Of a stretch of 29,251 nt of DNA, positions 13,517 through 21,335 are shown in pieces. Position 1 is the first letter of the stretch; every line of letters begins with the position of its first letter. The stretch is from a virus. A program made the translations under genes and the position numbers. The notes beneath the pieces were generated by a model. That model searched no databases, was not told where the DNA came from, and was given only the letters and a program-made list of their open reading frames with translations. The stretch covers positions 1 through 29,251 of the IMG/VR virus record IMGVR_UViG_3300005836_000035. One strand, 5' to 3'.

Positions 13517-13978
13517 ATGATGGGGAAGTTTGCAGAAACCACTGATGTTCCTGTGGAGCGCACGATGGAAGAGATTCGCGCCGTGCTGAAACGGTATCAA
13601 GCCAAGTCATTTATTGCCGGGGAGATTGATGACCGGGTGATCGTCATGTTTGAGGCTCATGGGCGGCGTATCCGGTTTGCGTGTCCACTGCCTGATCTGA
13701 ATGACGTTGAATTTCGGGCAGTTGTCGGCAATCAATTCGCGAAGAAAGGTGAACCTTTGCAGGCAAAGTTTGACCAGGCGGTGCGACAACGGCATCGAGC
13801 GCTCCTGCTGACGATCAAAGCGAAGTTGGAGAGTGTCGAAAGTGGCATTGAAACATTTGAGGAAGCATTTATGTCCCAGATCGTGCTACCCAGTGGACAG
13901 ACGATGAGCGAATGGGCGGTGCCACAGATCGAAAAGGCGTATGCAGGCGGGGAGATGCCGCCACTGCTGGGGAGTTGA
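13517..13978 (+). CDS. Conserved phage-type hypothetical protein
   Basis: A 153-residue protein. A GGGGAGG lies before ATG codons at 13517 and 13520; either is plausible. The arrangement ERTMEEIRAVLKRYQAKSF, then VIVMFEAHGRRIRFACPLPD, then RQRHRALLLTIKAKLESVES and FEEAFMSQIVLPSGQTMSEW is a pattern I associate with a conserved but uncharacterised protein of phage early regions. The first part should be an alpha/beta domain and the second a helical segment. Function unknown. It lies after the replication gene in the same transcript. Confidence 0.75.
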   Translation: MMGKFAETTDVPVERTMEEIRAVLKRYQAKSFIAGEIDDRVIVMFEAHGRRIRFACPLPDLNDVEFRAVVGNQFAKKGEPLQAKFDQAVRQRHRALLLTIKAKLESVESGIETFEEAFMSQIVLPSGQTMSEWAVPQIEKAYAGGEMPPLLGS

Positions 13979-14197
13979 ATGATGGCAGTTGATGAAGAGT
14001 GTTATTTCGTAGAAAACGAGAGTGGCGGATACGCATCACTATACACCTTTGAATCCGCCTGCAAAATCGCAGAGGAAGATAGTATTGAGCGTTCGTGCAT
14101 GATGATGGTTCGACATAAAACCGGATACGTCCCGGCGCGAATTTACTACTGCGGGCATATCTATGAGCAGCTTGAGAAAGGAAAGGACGAATCATGA
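13979..14197 (+). CDS. Small hypothetical protein
   Basis: A 72-residue protein whose tandem ATGs (13979 and 13982) begin directly after the previous stop; GGAG upstream favours the second. Sequence ECYFVENESGGYASLYTFES to YVPARIYYCGHIY, aromatic-rich with four cysteines. The next gene's start overlaps its end by four bases. No family is recognised. Confidence 0.6.
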   Translation: MMAVDEECYFVENESGGYASLYTFESACKIAEEDSIERSCMMMVRHKTGYVPARIYYCGHIYEQLEKGKDES

Positions 14198-14472
14198 CCA
14201 ATCTAAAACCGCCACGCCCTGATAAGCCCATTAATAACCTATGGCCTTCGAATGGCATGTTAGAGAATGCAATCCTGCAGATGCTCCAGGGTGATGACGG
14301 CGCGTACTTCACAACTGAAATTACACCACGGTTACGAGCGCCATATTCCGATGTTCGTAACGCTTTACATCGTCTAAAAAACGCTGGCAAGGTCAAGCAG
14401 AAAACCAGCGGTACGGCGAATAATCAATCCATCTGGTGGCTTGCTGGAAAAGAAGGATATATGAGGCCATGA
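14194..14472 (+). CDS. Small winged-helix-type DNA-binding protein
   Basis: A 92-residue protein with AAAGGA upstream of the ATG. Residues ~22-80 show a winged-helix pattern: a first helix MLENAILQMLQG, an HTH (FTTEITPRLRAPYSDVRNALHRL) and a wing (KNAGKVKQKTSGTANNQSIWW). It resembles small phage wHTH proteins that act as local regulators. Starts and stops overlap on both sides, so it is inside a polycistronic early transcript. The target is unknown. Confidence 0.65.
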   Translation: MTNLKPPRPDKPINNLWPSNGMLENAILQMLQGDDGAYFTTEITPRLRAPYSDVRNALHRLKNAGKVKQKTSGTANNQSIWWLAGKEGYMRP

Positions 14473-14837
14473 GTAACCTGAAATTTATGACATTGATTCA
14501 GCGATTGAGCGTGCAGAAGCCGGAGTCGATCATCCGGGCCGACGAGGATTTGGCGGTAAAGGTCAATTTGGGATACCGGGTCGTCTCCGAGATCGTGCTG
14601 GCGGGGGACGACGTTTATACGCGGGTGATTCGGCTGGAGCGGGAGATGGTGCCACTATCACCTGAACCTGAGACAACTATCGGGAAATTGGTACGCGAAC
14701 ATGGCAGCGAACGCGCGAGCCAAATTTTACAGCAAGAAACGATCGACCGGGCGCGCGAGGCGTTTGAATGCCGACGTGCCTATTATCGCAATAACACAAT
14801 AACCGCACCTGTTTTTCCTGTTTTGAGAGAGGACTAA
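14469..14837 (+). CDS. Hypothetical protein
   Basis: A 122-residue protein whose ATG at 14469 overlaps the preceding stop (ATGA type). First half: mixed (IIRADEDLAVKVNLGYRVVS, then VYTRVIRLEREMV). Second half: a helical stretch, IGKLVREHGSERASQILQQ followed by REAFECRRAYYRN. No family is recognised. Two bases separate its stop from the next start. Confidence 0.6.
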   Translation: MSNLKFMTLIQRLSVQKPESIIRADEDLAVKVNLGYRVVSEIVLAGDDVYTRVIRLEREMVPLSPEPETTIGKLVREHGSERASQILQQETIDRAREAFECRRAYYRNNTITAPVFPVLRED

Positions 14838-14838
14838 G

Positions 14839-15360
14839 ATGGCTGAAACGAAACAAAGTAATCAGATTCAGAAAAATCACCCGATGACAGGGGTGCAGGT
14901 TTACTTCAAGTCGCTGTGGGACGCGCTGGAACAAATCCCTGACCCGGTGACACGGACGCAGGCCCGCAATACGCTCCGGGCGGCGTGGAACGACCTGGGT
15001 ATGCTCATGGATCATGCGCAGCGGGAAATCCAAAACGGAGACGCGCTGGTAGAGGCGGCATTAGCGGCGGCCACTTCGCTCTCGCAACAGCGGGCGGAGG
15101 CGGTGCGAGAGATTGAGCGGCTGCAAAGGCACCTGGACGCGGGCGCGGCTGAAACGTATGCAGTGGTGATGGGAAGCATCGCGGCGGAAATTGGAAATGC
15201 GATGGGAATCGGCCCGGAGGCGGCGCGGCTGCTGTTTGACTCATTGATCGGCGATCTGGATGATTTCCCGGATGCGCACGGGATTTCGGGCGAACAGATT
15301 CACGCTTTCCGGTCGGCGATGGTGACGATGCTCAAGGCACTGCGGGGAGATCAACCATGA
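14839..15360 (+). CDS. Helical hypothetical protein
   Basis: A 173-residue, predominantly helical protein with GAGAGAGG eight bases before the ATG. Residues ~70-100 (LAAATSLSQQRAEAVREIER) have coiled-coil character. The C-terminal part (AARLLFDSLIGDLDDFPDAH) is acidic. No motif is recognised. The end overlaps the next gene by four bases (ATGA). Confidence 0.6.
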   Translation: MAETKQSNQIQKNHPMTGVQVYFKSLWDALEQIPDPVTRTQARNTLRAAWNDLGMLMDHAQREIQNGDALVEAALAAATSLSQQRAEAVREIERLQRHLDAGAAETYAVVMGSIAAEIGNAMGIGPEAARLLFDSLIGDLDDFPDAHGISGEQIHAFRSAMVTMLKALRGDQP

Positions 15361-15761
15361 GGCGGTTGCTGGTGTGGGTGTTGAAGTGGATATGGCCGCC
15401 TGAGTGTGTATCCATGCAAACCCACACCTCTCCCACAAGGGGCGAGGAAAAAAAAGGCGAGGGGCGCTGGGTGAGGAATGAGGGTGTGTTATGGGTCGAT
15501 TCGAGCTTGCTGGGGATGAAGCAGGAGATCGGGCTCGAATTTAAGACGTATCCACCTGTGTGGCGAATTTCGGCGCGATTGAAAGTGAACATGGCTGATG
15601 CAGCGTGGATATACAATGCCTGCAATTTTAGTGATCGTGTCCGGGCGCTGGTGACGATCAACGATATGGCGCGGGCATTGAAGGCGGGAGTTCCGATAAC
15701 GGAGATTCGCGAACGCGGAATGGAGCGGATGCTTGAACCCGCTATCTGGGAGCGGCATTAG
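15357..15761 (+). CDS. Hypothetical protein carrying a repeat-derived insertion
   Basis: A 134-residue protein. A basic, hydrophobic N-terminus (MRRLLVWVLKWIWPPE) could be a membrane or signal-like segment. Residues ~20-36 (MQTHTSPTRGEEKKGEG) are encoded by a degenerate C-rich palindromic repeat. The rest (~60-134) is a compact alpha/beta segment with SARLKVNMADAAWIYNACNF and VRALVTINDMARALKAGVPI. No family is recognised. The repeat lies immediately after the N-terminal helix, where an insertion can be tolerated. Confidence 0.6.
   Translation: MRRLLVWVLKWIWPPECVSMQTHTSPTRGEEKKGEGRWVRNEGVLWVDSSLLGMKQEIGLEFKTYPPVWRISARLKVNMADAAWIYNACNFSDRVRALVTINDMARALKAGVPITEIRERGMERMLEPAIWERH
15421..15463 (+). 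repeat. C-rich palindromic repeat, copy 7 (degenerate)
   Basis: CCCACACCTCTCCCACAAGG, then GGCGAGG and a second GGCGAGGGG after an A run. In frame, encoding HTSPTRGEEKKGEG. Confidence 0.55.
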
Positions 15762-15817
15762 GCGGGGCGTTTGGCGCGGACTATAATTCAAGAAAAAGAC
15801 CAGGCGGGCGGCTAGAG

Positions 15818-16126
15818 ATGAACATGACGGAACATATGGACGCGATGTACATGACCATTGAAATAGCGGTGAAATCTGCCCACAGGGATGGGTGGCGCGC
15901 GGTGATGCCATACGAGGTGCAGCGCCGGCTGCCATTTGACCGGGCCGAGGGCAGCTTGCGGCGGGATATGCTGGCGATGTATCGGACGGGGCGGCTGGTG
16001 CGGGTTGGCGGCGAGGGCGCGCGACAGGGGTATCGACTGCCGAGTCAGGTCGAGCGATTGTCATTTCGGATTAATCAGGGTATGTGGCCTTTTGGGGCGG
16101 AGAGGGTTGCGGCATGGGCGAGTTGA
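15818..16126 (+). CDS. Small winged-helix-like protein
   Basis: A 102-residue protein. The region VMPYEVQRRLPFDRAEGSLR to MLAMYRTGRLVRVGGEGARQ fits a winged helix: HTH at about 35-60 and a Gly-rich wing at about 65-75. It ends GMWPFGAERVAAWAS. Several in-frame ATGs lie near the start. The end overlaps the next gene's start by 13 bases. Likely a local transcription regulator near the early/late boundary; this is inferred. Confidence 0.6.
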   Translation: MNMTEHMDAMYMTIEIAVKSAHRDGWRAVMPYEVQRRLPFDRAEGSLRRDMLAMYRTGRLVRVGGEGARQGYRLPSQVERLSFRINQGMWPFGAERVAAWAS

Positions 16127-16407
16127 ATGATTTAAAATTCGATGCTTTCGATGTATTAATAAACGCAATACAGAAGACGACGGTATCTATCCAAGAATTT
16201 GCAGATGCGATTATCGGTGTTTTCGGGAATTTTCCGCCATTTCCTGACGTGTTTGAAGACGAGATATATCAATTCAGGATCGACAACAACCTATGGGATG
16301 CTGTCGATTTTGATCGATTGACGCCGGAGCAGCGTTGGCAATATCAAAAGTGGGTATGGGGCGCGCCGGCGCGCTGGGTGCGGAATAGAATAAATCCTCA
16401 CCCCTAA
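16114..16407 (+). CDS. Hypothetical protein ending inside a repeat
   Basis: A 97-residue protein from the ATG at 16114. Acidic and hydrophobic in the middle (FADAIIGVFGNFPPFPDVFE), ending WVRNRINPHP. The last four codons and the TAA stop come from copy 8 of the C-rich palindromic repeat (CCTCACCCCTAA), so the natural C-terminus was probably replaced when the repeat arrived. No family is recognised. It is the last gene before the packaging module. Confidence 0.55.
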   Translation: MGELNDLKFDAFDVLINAIQKTTVSIQEFADAIIGVFGNFPPFPDVFEDEIYQFRIDNNLWDAVDFDRLTPEQRWQYQKWVWGAPARWVRNRINPHP

Positions 16408-16432
16408 CCCCTCTTCCCACAGGGTGAGGGGA
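16396..16432 (+). repeat. C-rich palindromic repeat, copy 8
   Basis: CCTCACCCCTAACCCCTCTT, centre CCCACA, then GGGTGAGGGGA. It supplies the stop codon of the upstream gene and marks the border between the early region and the terminase genes. Confidence 0.8.
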
Positions 16433-16532
16433 GCAAGATGTGCGTTACGCCCATCGAGCGGGGCGATAATGCTATCACTTTCAATTGATTCATTACGGCA
16501 AATGAGTGTGGCCGGAGCCTATACCCAAACGC

Positions 16533-16673
16533 ATGGGTTCAGTGGCGAAGGATCTCTTCCAGTCTGGCGAGGCTGGTATGCCGAACTGGCTTCCCGAAAA
16601 GGGACGAGAGCGCTCGATGAAATACTGTCGGGCGCTTTTTCGTTGTGCGTTCAAGATGGGTAGAGGTGTGTAG
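16533..16673 (+). CDS. Small ORF upstream of terS
   Basis: A 46-residue reading frame, MGSVAKDLFQSGEAGMPNWL and further to CRALFRCAFKMGRGV. A GTG at 16506 could add nine residues. It lies in the otherwise unexplained 368-base gap between the gene ending at 16407 and terS. Composition is plausible for a small basic protein, but no strong ribosome site is visible. The competing longer frame over this region begins inside the repeat and looks unlike a protein. The remainder of the gap (16674-16775) shows no gene. Confidence 0.35.
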   Translation: MGSVAKDLFQSGEAGMPNWLPEKGRERSMKYCRALFRCAFKMGRGV

Positions 16674-16775
16674 GATTCTTGATACGATTGTTCGGGGTTC
16701 GCATAGCCATATTGCAAAAAAGCGAAAAAGGCGCGGTGATACACGCGGGTTGGACGTGTTTAGACGATTGGTGAC

Positions 16776-17387
16776 ATGAAGAAGCAACAAAAGTTTGACA
16801 TTACGGATTTTCGGCGGGCGATTGACGACGTGGGGGCAGAGCCGACGAAAATTGCCGCGCGAATCGGATGCAGCCGGGGGACGGTCTACACGTATTTGCG
16901 GAAGTATCCTGAGCTGAAGACGGCGTTTGAGGCGCGAAAAGGCGGGAGTGTGCAAGAGCAAGTTTTATTTCCCAAAGAGCGATTTGAAACCGCGATTGTC
17001 GGCAGCATGGGAATCAAAACAGGGATTGCGCAGCGCGTGGGATGCACCAGGCAGACGGTTGAAAACGCGCTGGAGCGATGGCCGGATTTAAAACTGATGA
17101 TTGACGATGAACGATCCAGCATTATTGACCTGGCTGAAACGAAACTGATGCAGCAAGTCACCGGCGGGGAACTGCGGGCGATTCTGTTTACGCTGGAAAC
17201 GTTGGGGAAAGATCGCGGCTGGACAAAACGCACGGAAGTGACCGGGGCAGATGGTGAACGGCTGCTCGACCTCTCGCCGGACGTGGTGAGGCTGGTGGAA
17301 ACGATGGGCCTAGATATGAGCGAAGTCGTGCGGCAATTTGAAACGATGGTGAAGGCGGCTGCCATACAGAAGGGCATTTCTCGGTAA
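16776..17387 (+). CDS. terS: Terminase small subunit
   Basis: A 203-residue protein. Two HTH segments are visible: AEPTKIAARIGCSRGTVYTYL at ~21-41 (KIAARIGCSRGTVYTYL its core) and KTGIAQRVGCTRQTVENAL at ~81-99. The middle (AETKLMQQVTGGELRAILFT, then LETLGKDRGW) matches the oligomerisation part of small terminases. TerS binds phage DNA at pac or cos and recruits the large subunit. The large subunit gene follows after one intervening gene, which supports the call. Its stop overlaps the next start by one base. Confidence 0.85.
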   Translation: MKKQQKFDITDFRRAIDDVGAEPTKIAARIGCSRGTVYTYLRKYPELKTAFEARKGGSVQEQVLFPKERFETAIVGSMGIKTGIAQRVGCTRQTVENALERWPDLKLMIDDERSSIIDLAETKLMQQVTGGELRAILFTLETLGKDRGWTKRTEVTGADGERLLDLSPDVVRLVETMGLDMSEVVRQFETMVKAAAIQKGISR

Positions 17388-18241
17388 TGGATATTCGAGA
17401 TCGCATCATCGAATTTCGGCGGGTGAGTGCTGATGAGCTTGTGCCGAACCCCAAAAACTGGCGGGGACATTCGGATTTGCAGCGAAAGGCGCTGAAGGAT
17501 TTGGTTGCCCAGATCGGTTTTGTTGGAGCGGAACTGGCGCGGCTGCTGCCGGATGGACGGTTGATGCTGATCGATGGGCATTTGCGAAAAGAGACGTTTG
17601 CCGGGGCAGTGCTGCCCGTGCTGGTGACGGATTTAAACGAAGCTGAAGCGGACGCGGTGCTGGCGGCGGCGTCGAATAAATATCCGGCGTGGTGGCTGAA
17701 GGTGTTTCAGGACACGGGAAGCGCGGGCGTTACGGAGTTTGACGCGGCGGCGTTGATTGAAATGGGTATGGCGCGGCCAGTGAGGGAGTTTAAGCCCTCA
17801 CCTGGTTCAACTTCGCTCACCACTTCCGTTGGTCGCCCAGCCCCTCCGCATTCGCGTCAGGGCGAGGGGAGTGAATATGCTCCGGCTGTAGGTGGTTATG
17901 TCCCCCATACTGGAAACGCACATTTGGACGATGGCTCATCCAGGCCGGAGATCGCGCGGCAGCTTACAGAGTTGGTTGAAAAGCCGATGGTGACGGCGGA
18001 GCAGATCAAGAGGCTTAAAGCGCTGGGGTATTGGGTTGAGGATTTGAATGTTAATCCGCATGTACCGAAGGGCGGGGGGCCAAATGTCAAAATCACGCAA
18101 CGCATTACTGCGGGTGAAAGTGCAGATCCAGTTACTAATACTATCGGCTTTGCGTGGATTGTTGTTGATGGTTGGGTTGAAGCACTCGCCCATGCACTCG
18201 ATCACGGGTTGATTACGGATAACAAGGCTTCTGAGGGGTGA
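17387..18241 (+). CDS. ParB-like-domain protein between the terminase genes
   Basis: A 284-residue protein. Residues ~10-90 fit a ParB-like N-terminal domain: ELVPNPKNWRGHSDLQRKAL, then LPDGRLMLIDGHLRKETF (the IDGHLR motif). A disordered segment at ~137-162 is encoded by an extended C-rich repeat (KPSPGSTSLTTSVGRPAPPH). A C-terminal part (~195-284) includes VTAEQIKRLKALGYWVEDLN. Such domains occur beside terminase genes in phages, sometimes as nucleases or DNA-modification specificity modules. No catalytic activity is shown. The stop overlaps the terL start (GTGA). Confidence 0.7.
   Translation: MDIRDRIIEFRRVSADELVPNPKNWRGHSDLQRKALKDLVAQIGFVGAELARLLPDGRLMLIDGHLRKETFAGAVLPVLVTDLNEAEADAVLAAASNKYPAWWLKVFQDTGSAGVTEFDAAALIEMGMARPVREFKPSPGSTSLTTSVGRPAPPHSRQGEGSEYAPAVGGYVPHTGNAHLDDGSSRPEIARQLTELVEKPMVTAEQIKRLKALGYWVEDLNVNPHVPKGGGPNVKITQRITAGESADPVTNTIGFAWIVVDGWVEALAHALDHGLITDNKASEG
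17795..17870 (+). repeat. C-rich palindromic repeat, copy 9 (extended)
   Basis: CCCTCACCTGGTTCAACTTC begins the element, with a longer centre containing CCCCTCCGCATTCGCGTCA, and it ends GGGCGAGGGGA. In frame in the ParB-like gene, encoding PSPGSTSL to SRQGEG. Confidence 0.7.
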
Positions 18242-19683
18242 TCGCAGAACGGGAATTCGCGGCGGGGTTATTTCGCGGGGTGTTTGGGGAAGAGCCGCCG
18301 CAAGTTGTGCCCTGGAATGAATGGGCGATTGAGGTTCACTCGAACGATGGGACGCTGCCGCTGTACGAAATGAACCATGCTGCCGGGGTGCTGCACCTCT
18401 ATTTGCACAAAGGTCAAATACCCGCCTGGGAGAGTCTCAGGCGGTTTGTGTTTATGATCGCCGGGAAGCAGGGCGGAAAAACGATCTTCGGCCCGCCGAA
18501 ACTGTTCCAAAAAATTCAACAGCTTGGGCGCGGGGATTACCTGGCGGTGAGCGCGACGTATGATTTATTCAAGCTGAAGATGCTGCCGACGCTAAAACAA
18601 TTTTTTGTCGAGGATTTGGGGATTGGGCGGTATTGGGCGGGCGACCAGATCATCGAACTGAAAGACCCGGCGACGGGGGCATTTGGGGCGACGTATTCGC
18701 ACGAACACGAAAAAATGTACGTGCGGATTATCCTGCGCAGCGCGGACTCGGAGAAGGGCTTGCAGAGCGCGACGGCGTTATGGGCGTGGTGCGACGAGCC
18801 GGGGTTGTATGAAATGGACGTGTGGAAAGATATTCGCGGGCGGTTGAGCCTGACGGCGGGCGGGGCGCTGGGGACGACAACGCCGTATGACCTGGGCTGG
18901 CTGAAACAACAGATTTACGATGCGTGGGTGCGGGGTGATCCTGAGATTGACGTGATTCAATTCTCATCGAGCGTGTCGCCATTTTTTAGCCAGGCGGAAT
19001 ATAGCAGCCTGCAAAGATCGATGCAGACCTACCAATTCAAGATGGATTATGACGCGGAATTTGGACGGCCTCCAGCGGCGATCTACGAGGATTTTGTCGA
19101 TAAGCTAAAAGACGCCGGCGGGCATAAGGTGAAGCGATTCATTATCCCGACAGAGTGGCCGCGCGTGGCAAGCATCGATCCAGGGGTTGTCAATCCGGGC
19201 AAGATTTTCGCGGCGCACGATCCAAAAGAGGATGTTTATTACATCTATCGGGCGGAAAAGGGCGGCGTGCGGAGGACGAGCAAAGAGCATGGGCGCGACG
19301 ATGTGGCGCTGGCGCGGGCGGGCGGGGAGCGCGTTATCTGGTGGGCCGTTGGCGCAAAATCGGAAAAATACTGGCGCGAAGATTACAAGGCTGCCGGAGC
19401 CGAGGGCGTGAAAGAGCCGGACGTGACCGACGTGGAAGAGGGCATAGACCGGGGGACGCAGCTCATCAAACAGCACCGCATGTTTATTTTTGATGACCTG
19501 GTGGCGTTTGTCGATGAGATGATGCGCTACAGCCGGGTCATTAAAGACGGCGAAGTGACGAAGGATATTAAAGACAAAAGCACCTATCACCTGATGGATG
19601 CCTATCGTTATTTCGCGGTGCAGGTGGTGAAGCCGAGATCGACGGCGAAAAGCAGCACAGGAGCGAGAAGTTATGTTGGCTGA
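18238..19683 (+). CDS. terL: Terminase large subunit
   Basis: A 481-residue protein started by GTG, overlapping the previous stop. It is the packaging ATPase-nuclease. The Walker A motif AGKQGGKT is at residues ~75-82 and Walker B-like ALWAWCDEPG near ~180-189. The RNase-H-type nuclease domain starts near ~308 with RVASIDPGV, and the C-terminal YHLMDAYRYF near ~450-458 supplies the terminal acidic residue. It cuts concatemeric DNA and pumps it into the procapsid through the portal encoded next. The length is normal for the family. Confidence 0.95.
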   Translation: MIAEREFAAGLFRGVFGEEPPQVVPWNEWAIEVHSNDGTLPLYEMNHAAGVLHLYLHKGQIPAWESLRRFVFMIAGKQGGKTIFGPPKLFQKIQQLGRGDYLAVSATYDLFKLKMLPTLKQFFVEDLGIGRYWAGDQIIELKDPATGAFGATYSHEHEKMYVRIILRSADSEKGLQSATALWAWCDEPGLYEMDVWKDIRGRLSLTAGGALGTTTPYDLGWLKQQIYDAWVRGDPEIDVIQFSSSVSPFFSQAEYSSLQRSMQTYQFKMDYDAEFGRPPAAIYEDFVDKLKDAGGHKVKRFIIPTEWPRVASIDPGVVNPGKIFAAHDPKEDVYYIYRAEKGGVRRTSKEHGRDDVALARAGGERVIWWAVGAKSEKYWREDYKAAGAEGVKEPDVTDVEEGIDRGTQLIKQHRMFIFDDLVAFVDEMMRYSRVIKDGEVTKDIKDKSTYHLMDAYRYFAVQVVKPRSTAKSSTGARSYVG

Positions 19684-21169
19684 AATTGCGGCGATTCTGA
19701 TGGACAAAGGACTGATTGCCAGCACGTGGCTGGGCGAGATGAGTCTGAAGGGCAATCTCGTGAAGCTGTACCGCGAATATTACGATGGACAGCACCGGAT
19801 GCGGCTGACGAGCGAAATGCGCAAGATGATGTCGATCACTGACGAGCGGATTGACCGCTACAACGCCAACTACTGCGAGATGGTCGTCTTGGCTATGGCT
19901 GACCGGCTGACGGTGGATACGATTGAGGCGGATATGCCCTCACCCCAGGGCGAGGGGAATAATACAGGGCAGGAAAACCCGGCGCAGGATTGGGTGAATA
20001 AGGTGCTGGATGATAACCGCATTGATGGGCTGCAAATCGACGTGCGGGAGGCGACGCTGCGAGATGGTCTGACGTTCATCATATCGCAATATGACAGCGC
20101 TAATCAGCGCACGATTCTGGCGCATGAACTGGCGTGGGATGGCGATTGCGGATCGATGGTAATTTATAGCCGGCAGGGCAGGGAGATCGTGGCCGGAGTC
20201 AAGGTGTGGTACGAGGGCGAAACGAGGCGCGCGAATATCTATTATCCGAACTCAGTGGCACGCTACAGCTATGAAAAAGTGACCATTCAAGAGGATGGTC
20301 AAACGGTTGAGAAATATCAACTAAACCTGATGGATGCGCCGGAGGACACGACGCGGGATGGGCTGTCTCCCGGTGTGCCGCTGGTGCCTTTTTATAACAA
20401 GAATCGGAAGGGCGCAAGCGAGCTGGTGAACGTGATTCCGCTGCAAGATTCGCTGAACTCGACACTCATCAGTGCGGTGATGAATGCGCTGTTGACGGCG
20501 TTCGCGGTGCTGTTTGCGAAAGGGTGGCAGCCGCCATCGGGCATCACGCCAGGGATGATTTTTAACGCGGCGATTTTGAATCAAGATGGCAGTCCGTTCT
20601 GGGCTGAGTCAAAGGACATTGCGGAAGCGGCGGCGGCGCTGAACGGCTCCTATGATCTGATTCGTATCCAGCCGGGCGAAGTCGAGCCGTTGATTAAGCA
20701 ATGCGATTTCATCATCAGCCAGATCAGCGGAATCAGCAATACGCCGCTGCCGACGATGATGGGGACTGACCCAAGTGGCGAGGCGCTGAAGCAATACGAC
20801 ATCCGGCTGCTGGGGAAGATCAACCGGGCGATGGTGCAGATGGGCAATTCGTGGGAAAACGTGGTTGCGCTGGTGCATATGCAGCAGACGGTTTTCGGCA
20901 CGGAGCGACCACCCGATTCGGCGGGTTGGAACTGCCGCTGGAAAAATGCCGAAATGCGCAATGACGCGAACATTCTGAAGGCGGCGGAACTGCTGCAAAA
21001 ATGGGGGTTTGTGCGAGAGGCGCTGCGCATCTTTAGCCAACTGCCGGGACTCAGCTACAGCGAGGATGATATTAACCGTCTAATGGATGAACAGGCGCAG
21101 GACGCGGGCCGGGCGCTGGGGAATGCGGTTGGAAGCGTGCCGAATTTTGGCGGGTTTAATTTTAATTGA
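19673..21169 (+). CDS. Portal protein
   Basis: A 498-residue portal protein of the Gp6/SPP1-like type. It starts 11 bases before the terL stop. Typical features: an N-terminal helical segment with LVKLYREYYDG, a wing region (LAHELAWDGDCGSMVIYSRQ), a central crown-stem part with LQDSLNSTLISAVMNALLTA, and SQISGISNTPLPTMMGTDPS near 345-365. A short repeat copy encodes MPSPQGEGN at ~87-95, in a loop before NPAQDWVNKVL. It forms the DNA-entry dodecamer at the capsid vertex. Its stop is immediately followed by repeat copy 11. Confidence 0.92.
   Translation: MLAEIAAILMDKGLIASTWLGEMSLKGNLVKLYREYYDGQHRMRLTSEMRKMMSITDERIDRYNANYCEMVVLAMADRLTVDTIEADMPSPQGEGNNTGQENPAQDWVNKVLDDNRIDGLQIDVREATLRDGLTFIISQYDSANQRTILAHELAWDGDCGSMVIYSRQGREIVAGVKVWYEGETRRANIYYPNSVARYSYEKVTIQEDGQTVEKYQLNLMDAPEDTTRDGLSPGVPLVPFYNKNRKGASELVNVIPLQDSLNSTLISAVMNALLTAFAVLFAKGWQPPSGITPGMIFNAAILNQDGSPFWAESKDIAEAAAALNGSYDLIRIQPGEVEPLIKQCDFIISQISGISNTPLPTMMGTDPSGEALKQYDIRLLGKINRAMVQMGNSWENVVALVHMQQTVFGTERPPDSAGWNCRWKNAEMRNDANILKAAELLQKWGFVREALRIFSQLPGLSYSEDDINRLMDEQAQDAGRALGNAVGSVPNFGGFNFN
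19937..19958 (+). repeat. C-rich palindromic repeat, copy 10 (short, in portal gene)
   Basis: CCCTCACCCCAGGGCGAGGG plus GA: a minimal copy with the middle lost. In frame, encoding PSPQGEG. Confidence 0.65.
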
Positions 21170-21207
21170 CCCTCACCCCTAGCCCCTCTCCCTCAGGGCG
21201 AGGGGAA
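21170..21207 (+). repeat. C-rich palindromic repeat, copy 11
   Basis: CCCTCACCCCTAGCCCCTCT, centre CCCTCA, then GGGCGAGGGGA. It starts at the base after the portal stop codon and marks the left edge of the accessory region. Confidence 0.85.
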
Positions 21208-21246
21208 CGAAGACCGATAAAGAAGATTATCAACTTCGAAGCCGAA

Positions 21247-21263
21247 CCCCTAGAAATTAGGGG
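21247..21263. terminator. Small hairpin after the portal gene
   Basis: CCCCTA (21247-21252), loop GAAAT, TAGGGG (21258-21263): a 6-bp stem. There is no T run. It may be a weak terminator between the portal gene and the cassette promoter. Confidence 0.35.
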
Positions 21264-21273
21264 GTGAAATCAC

Positions 21274-21302
21274 TTGATATTATCACTCTAGCGTGATATA
21301 AT
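21274..21302 (+). promoter_or_regulatory. Near-consensus promoter with overlapping operator
   Basis: TTGATA (21274-21279), a 17-base spacer, then TATAAT (21297-21302). The spacer and -10 contain TATCAC (21281-21286) and GTGATA (21293-21298), inverted arms around TCTAGC. A second small palindrome, GTGAAATCAC, lies just upstream at 21264-21273. It drives the three-gene cassette and looks repressible, perhaps by a cassette protein. Confidence 0.8.
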
Positions 21303-21335
21303 GGTTTTATAGTCAGAAAAGAAAGCGAGAGCAAA

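Noticed and set aside
16424-16663. 79-codon frame starting inside repeat copy 8
   Set aside because: Begins in repeat sequence and reads as low-quality protein; the 46-codon frame in the same gap looks better.
19105-19755. Minus-strand open frame opposite terL
   Set aside because: Covers the nuclease domain of an intact terL; no independent support.
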